Shown piece by piece: positions 19,952-22,607 of a stretch of 22,607 nucleotides of DNA. The notes below the pieces were generated by a model, which worked only from the letters and a program-made list of their open reading frames with translations, had not been told where the DNA came from and ran no database searches. A program made the position numbers and the translations under genes. Origin of the DNA: an uncultured Faecalibacterium sp. (GTDB lineage Bacteria; Bacillota; Clostridia; Oscillospirales; Ruminococcaceae); the NCBI GenBank assembly GCA_934561485.1, contig CAKTGS010000026.1:1-22607 (forward strand). The letters run 5' to 3'. The stretch's first letter is position 1, and each line of letters starts with the position of its first letter.

Positions 19952-21328
19952 TTATTTTTTGGTTCTCGGGAACACAAAGGTCTCGCGCCGGTACACTGCA
20001 ACCAGGTACAGGGTCATCACACACCAGATCACCGGCTCGCACAGGATCACCGCATTGTAGGCAAAGCGCGGGATGAACACCAGCACGAACACCACCTTGC
20101 CCAGGAACTCGATGACACTGGAAAACAGCGGCAGCACCTTTTGGCCCAGGCTCTGCAGAGCATAGCGGGTGGCCAGCAGCACACCCAGCACGGCATAGAA
20201 CGGTGCGTTCCAGATCAGGTAGCGGGCACCGTTTTCCAGCACGATGGCCTCGCTGGAACCGGAAATGAGCTTGACCATGAATGCAGCCCCAAAGTGCATC
20301 CACACCACTTCCAGGGCGGCCACCACCAGCGAATACAGGTAGATCTCCCGCATTCCCTTGCGGATGCGCTGGGGCTGGTTTGCGCCGTAGTTCTGGGAAA
20401 CAAAGGTGGACGCCGCGCTGGCCATGGCGATCATGGGCATATCGGTAAAGGCAAACAGCTTGCGCGCTGCGGTGTGGCCCGCAATGGTCAGGGTGCCCAG
20501 GCCGTTGATGCCGTACTGCAGCACCACCGAACCGGCCGACACGATGCTGCTCATCAGGCCCATGGAGATGCTCTGGGTGAACAGGTCGGTGTACAGCTTG
20601 CGGCCCACCCGGAAGTGCGGACGGCCCGGAATGAGGATGCGCACCCGCGCCAGCACATACAGAATGCACAGCACCACCGACACGCCCTGCGCGATCACCG
20701 TAGCCACGGCAGCGCCACGCACACCCATGCCAAGGCCCGCAATGAACCACAGGTCCAGTACCACGTTCAGCACAGAGCTGATGATCAGGAACACCAGCGG
20801 CATTACGCTGTTGCCAATGGCCCGCAGCAGGCCCGCACAGAGGTTGTACAGGAACATGACCAGCACGCCCAGGTCAATGACAATGATGTAGCGGTAGGCA
20901 TCTTCCAGGATCTCGGCGGGGGTGTCCAGCAGCTGCAGCAGGGGATGCAGGCCGAAATAGCCCGCCGCCGTAATGGCCAGGCTGGCCAGCAGACCGATGA
21001 CCAGCGAACCGGCCACCGTGCGCTTGAGCAGGTCCTCGTCCTGTGCGCCGTAGGCGCGGGCCGCCACAATGGCAAGGCCGTTGCCAATGCCCAGGCCAAA
21101 GCCCACCAGCAGCTCATAAATGGAGCCGCAGGAGCCAATGGCGGCCAGAGCGGTATCGCCCAGCACATTGCCCACAATCATGGTGTCCACGGTGTTGTAC
21201 AGCTGCTGGAACAGGTTGGAAACCAGGATGGGCAGCATGAACAGCACCAGGCTTTTGAAAATGGAGCCGTGCAGCAGGTCTACGTTCAGGGTGCTTGTGC
21301 TTTTTTTCCGGGGTTGTGCCTGGGTCAT
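19952..21328 (-). CDS. MATE-family efflux transporter
   Basis: This 458-residue integral membrane protein with about 12 helices belongs to the multidrug and toxin extrusion family, which exports cationic drugs or metabolites using a Na+ or H+ gradient. Family signs are the first-helix MLPILVSNLFQQLYNTVDTMIVGNVLG, GFGLGIGNGLAIVAARAYGAQ, the RAIGNSVMPLVFLIISSVLNVVLDLWFI segment and the second-half equivalent AMASAASTFVSQNYGANQPQRI. The two halves repeat, as expected. An in-frame ATG at 21412 lies in repeat DNA; ATG 21328 has AAGGAA before it and begins a plausible cytoplasmic tail (MTQAQPRKKS), so 21328 is chosen. Substrate is unknown. Its terminator is at 19898-19923. Confidence 0.94.
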   Translation of the reverse strand: MTQAQPRKKSTSTLNVDLLHGSIFKSLVLFMLPILVSNLFQQLYNTVDTMIVGNVLGDTALAAIGSCGSIYELLVGFGLGIGNGLAIVAARAYGAQDEDLLKRTVAGSLVIGLLASLAITAAGYFGLHPLLQLLDTPAEILEDAYRYIIVIDLGVLVMFLYNLCAGLLRAIGNSVMPLVFLIISSVLNVVLDLWFIAGLGMGVRGAAVATVIAQGVSVVLCILYVLARVRILIPGRPHFRVGRKLYTDLFTQSISMGLMSSIVSAGSVVLQYGINGLGTLTIAGHTAARKLFAFTDMPMIAMASAASTFVSQNYGANQPQRIRKGMREIYLYSLVVAALEVVWMHFGAAFMVKLISGSSEAIVLENGARYLIWNAPFYAVLGVLLATRYALQSLGQKVLPLFSSVIEFLGKVVFVLVFIPRFAYNAVILCEPVIWCVMTLYLVAVYRRETFVFPRTKK

Positions 21329-21370
21329 AGAATTCCTTTCCTTACACAATAAAAAGCCGCACCAGCCCAA

Positions 21371-21535
21371 AAGCCTTCCCCCCTCGGGGGGAAGGCGGCA
21401 TGGCGCAGCCATGACAAATGAGGGGCAGCTGCGTAAAATCGCTCTTGTCAGAAGCGATCATCCATTGCTTCCCCTCATCCATCGGTTCACATTCGTTCAA
21501 TGACAGCTTCCCCCAAGGGGGAAGCCTTTTTGCCT
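21371..21535. repeat. Modular palindromic (REP/MITE-like) repeat, copy 2 (inverted pair)
   Basis: The 208-bp gap between the histidinol phosphatase and MATE genes holds two modules facing each other. The left one is GCCTTCCCCCC/GGGGGGAAGGC (21373-21396), a CATGGC-GCA-GCCATG hairpin and ATGAGGGG. The right one is TTCCCCTCAT, an AATGACA arm and GCTTCCCCC-A-AGGGGGAAGC followed by CTTTTT. The centre also holds CGCTC..GAAGCG. The layout matches copy 1 at 7433-7680. No gene is encoded. Confidence 0.7.
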
Positions 21536-21536
21536 T

Positions 21537-22361
21537 TTACAGTTCCTGGGTCTCAAAGCCGTTTCCGGTCAGCACTTCCACGCTGGTAAAACCGGCAGCC
21601 TTCACGGCAGCGGCTGCTTCCTCAAAGCCAAAGGTCAGGCTGGCCGTGTCGTGGGCGTCCGAAGTAATGATCACCTTGCCGCCCATCTTCTGCCACTCGC
21701 CCAGCAGCCAGGGGCCGGGGTAGAAATCCTTGCGGTAGCCGCGGTACACGCCGCCGGTGTTCACTTCCAGCAGGCAGTCGTTGTCCTTGGCGGCCTGCAG
21801 GGCCTTGAGGGCGGCAGCCTTGTAGCGGGGCGACTCCTCATCAAAGAACTCCCCATCGGCATTCAGCTTTTTGATCAGGTCGATGTGGCCCAGGATGTCC
21901 GGCTTTTTGGCGGCCACCTTTTCCACCTCGGCAAAATAGGCTTCCACAGCGGCCAGCGGGTCGCTGTCAAAGTCATCGTTGATGCAGTCCCACAGATCCT
22001 GCGGGCGGAAGTCGATCTCGTAATACTTGCCGGTGTTCTTGCCGTACAGGTAGTGTGCACTGCCGATCCAGTAATCGTAGCTTTCAAACTTATCTTCGCT
22101 CAGCAGGTCCCACTCGATGCCGCACAGGATATCCACCTTGCCCTTGTACTCGGTTTTGAGCTTGGCAATGGTGGCCTTGTACTGGGCGGTGCGGCTGGGG
22201 CTCATGCAGTATTCACGGTCCCGCTGAGTGTAGCTATGGCCGGTGAAGCCCAGGGTCGTCAGCCCCTGCGCGCACGCAGCAGATGCCATTTGCTGCAAGG
22301 TGTTTTTGCCATCGCACATCGTAGAGTGGCAATGCACACTGGACTTCTTATAATCTGCCAT
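21537..22361 (-). CDS. hisK: PHP-domain histidinol-phosphatase (HisK type)
   Basis: This 274-residue enzyme of the PHP metallophosphoesterase family removes phosphate from L-histidinol phosphate in the histidine pathway. Metal ligands are in place: H10 and H12 (VHCHS), D17, H42 (TGHSYT), E83 (GIEWD), H103 (GSAHY), H159 (GHIDL), D235 and H237 (TSDAH). Length is as usual for the family. It starts at ATG 22361, 6 bp after the stop of hisE, so the two form part of a his operon read on the minus strand, which supports the histidinol-phosphatase assignment over other PHP functions. The ribosome site AAAGGA lies within the hisE tail at a slightly long distance (about 14 nt), consistent with translational coupling. 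Confidence 0.92.
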   Translation of the reverse strand: MADYKKSSVHCHSTMCDGKNTLQQMASAACAQGLTTLGFTGHSYTQRDREYCMSPSRTAQYKATIAKLKTEYKGKVDILCGIEWDLLSEDKFESYDYWIGSAHYLYGKNTGKYYEIDFRPQDLWDCINDDFDSDPLAAVEAYFAEVEKVAAKKPDILGHIDLIKKLNADGEFFDEESPRYKAAALKALQAAKDNDCLLEVNTGGVYRGYRKDFYPGPWLLGEWQKMGGKVIITSDAHDTASLTFGFEEAAAAVKAAGFTSVEVLTGNGFETQEL

Positions 22362-22367
22362 AGATAC

Positions 22368-22607
22368 TCACTGCATCCTTTCCTGTTTGACCTTGTGGTC
22401 AATGACGTGGCGTTTTTCCAGCTCACGGGTCACGTCCTCCACCGTGATGCCGGCACTGACCATCAGCACCAGTACATGATAGGCAAGGTCGCTGATCTCG
22501 TAGACCGTTTCTTCCTTGTCCTCTTTTTCTCCTGCAATGATGACCTCGGTGCACTCTTCGCCCACCTTTTTCAGGATCTTCTCCTTGCCCTTTTCAAACA
22601 GGTAGGT
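22368..22607 (-). CDS. hisE: Phosphoribosyl-ATP pyrophosphatase HisE (partial, N-terminus outside window)
   Basis: The last 79 codons of hisE (or of the HisE half of a HisIE fusion) are present; the 5' end is beyond the window. The residues [26 protein letters not shown], then [19 protein letters not shown] carry the acidic metal site of the all-alpha MazG-like fold (E-x-x-E and E-x2-D). The enzyme hydrolyses phosphoribosyl-ATP to phosphoribosyl-AMP and pyrophosphate, the second step of histidine synthesis. It is followed 6 bp later by the PHP histidinol phosphatase gene. Whether it is fused to HisI cannot be seen here. Confidence 0.95.
   Translation of the reverse strand, partial: TYLFEKGKEKILKKVGEECTEVIIAGEKEDKEETVYEISDLAYHVLVLMVSAGITVEDVTRELEKRHVIDHKVKQERMQ

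Noticed and set aside
19880..21352. 490-codon plus-strand frame opposite the MATE gene
   Set aside because: The minus strand encodes a full 12-helix MATE protein; the plus frame is His/Gln-rich with no motif.

Overview
The window looks like chromosomal DNA from a GC-rich (visibly about 58-60% GC) Gram-positive gut anaerobe of the Bacillota/Oscillospiraceae, most like Faecalibacterium or a close relative. The reasons are strong GGAGG-type ribosome binding sites, sigma-A promoters with 17-bp spacers, BspA-type and DUF3048 lipoproteins, an OmpR/HisKA two-component pair, and modular GCTTCCCCC/GGGGGAAGC repeats of the sort I associate with that group. The assignment is inference from gene content, not a database match.

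Layout. (1) 1-1185, minus: the N-terminal 395 codons of a non-canonical IlvD/Edd-family dehydratase, cut by the window edge, with its own promoter and a perfect FadR-type operator palindrome upstream. (2) 1540-4521, minus: a three-gene unit, response regulator > sensor kinase > FadR/GntR regulator, closed by a terminator. Its promoter carries four 11-bp-spaced PhoB-like half-sites. (3) 4807-7425, plus: a membrane-anchored beta-propeller whose first about 60 residues look like TatA/TatB, followed by a UPF0340 (YwlG) protein and the YggS/YlmE PLP-homeostasis protein. (4) A modular palindromic repeat, then 7721-9701: an ABC exporter and a 58-residue stand-alone Mac domain (probable acetyltransferase remnant). 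(5) 9960-11647, minus: tRNA-Lys with promoter and terminator, a 5'-truncated neutral-ceramidase-like gene, and an EIIA-Man-type PTS protein overlapping it by 4 bp. (6) 11884-14230, plus: two tandem DUF3048 lipoproteins. (7) 14300-16320, minus: a Tat-signal exported protein, a histidine phosphatase and a BspA-type LRR lipoprotein. (8) 16759-19819, plus: an XRE regulator, two Tat-signal lipoproteins and a phosphoribosyltransferase-like protein lacking the acidic pair of the PRPP loop. (9) 19952-22607, minus: a MATE transporter, a second modular repeat, a PHP-type histidinol phosphatase and the 3' end of hisE.

Themes. The cell-envelope content is high: six exported or lipid-anchored proteins, four of them with twin-arginine motifs (three with SRR(S/T)FLK), in the same window as a protein with a TatA/B-like N-terminus. 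The regulatory DNA is unusually legible: eleven promoters, one probable PhoB-like autoregulatory promoter and one GntR-family operator can be read directly. There is no CRISPR array, IS element, rRNA or phage gene. Most of the window is ordinary core or envelope gene content. The best candidates for something undescribed are the TatA/B-propeller fusion, the degenerate phosphoribosyltransferase and the truncated ceramidase/EIIA pair beside tRNA-Lys.
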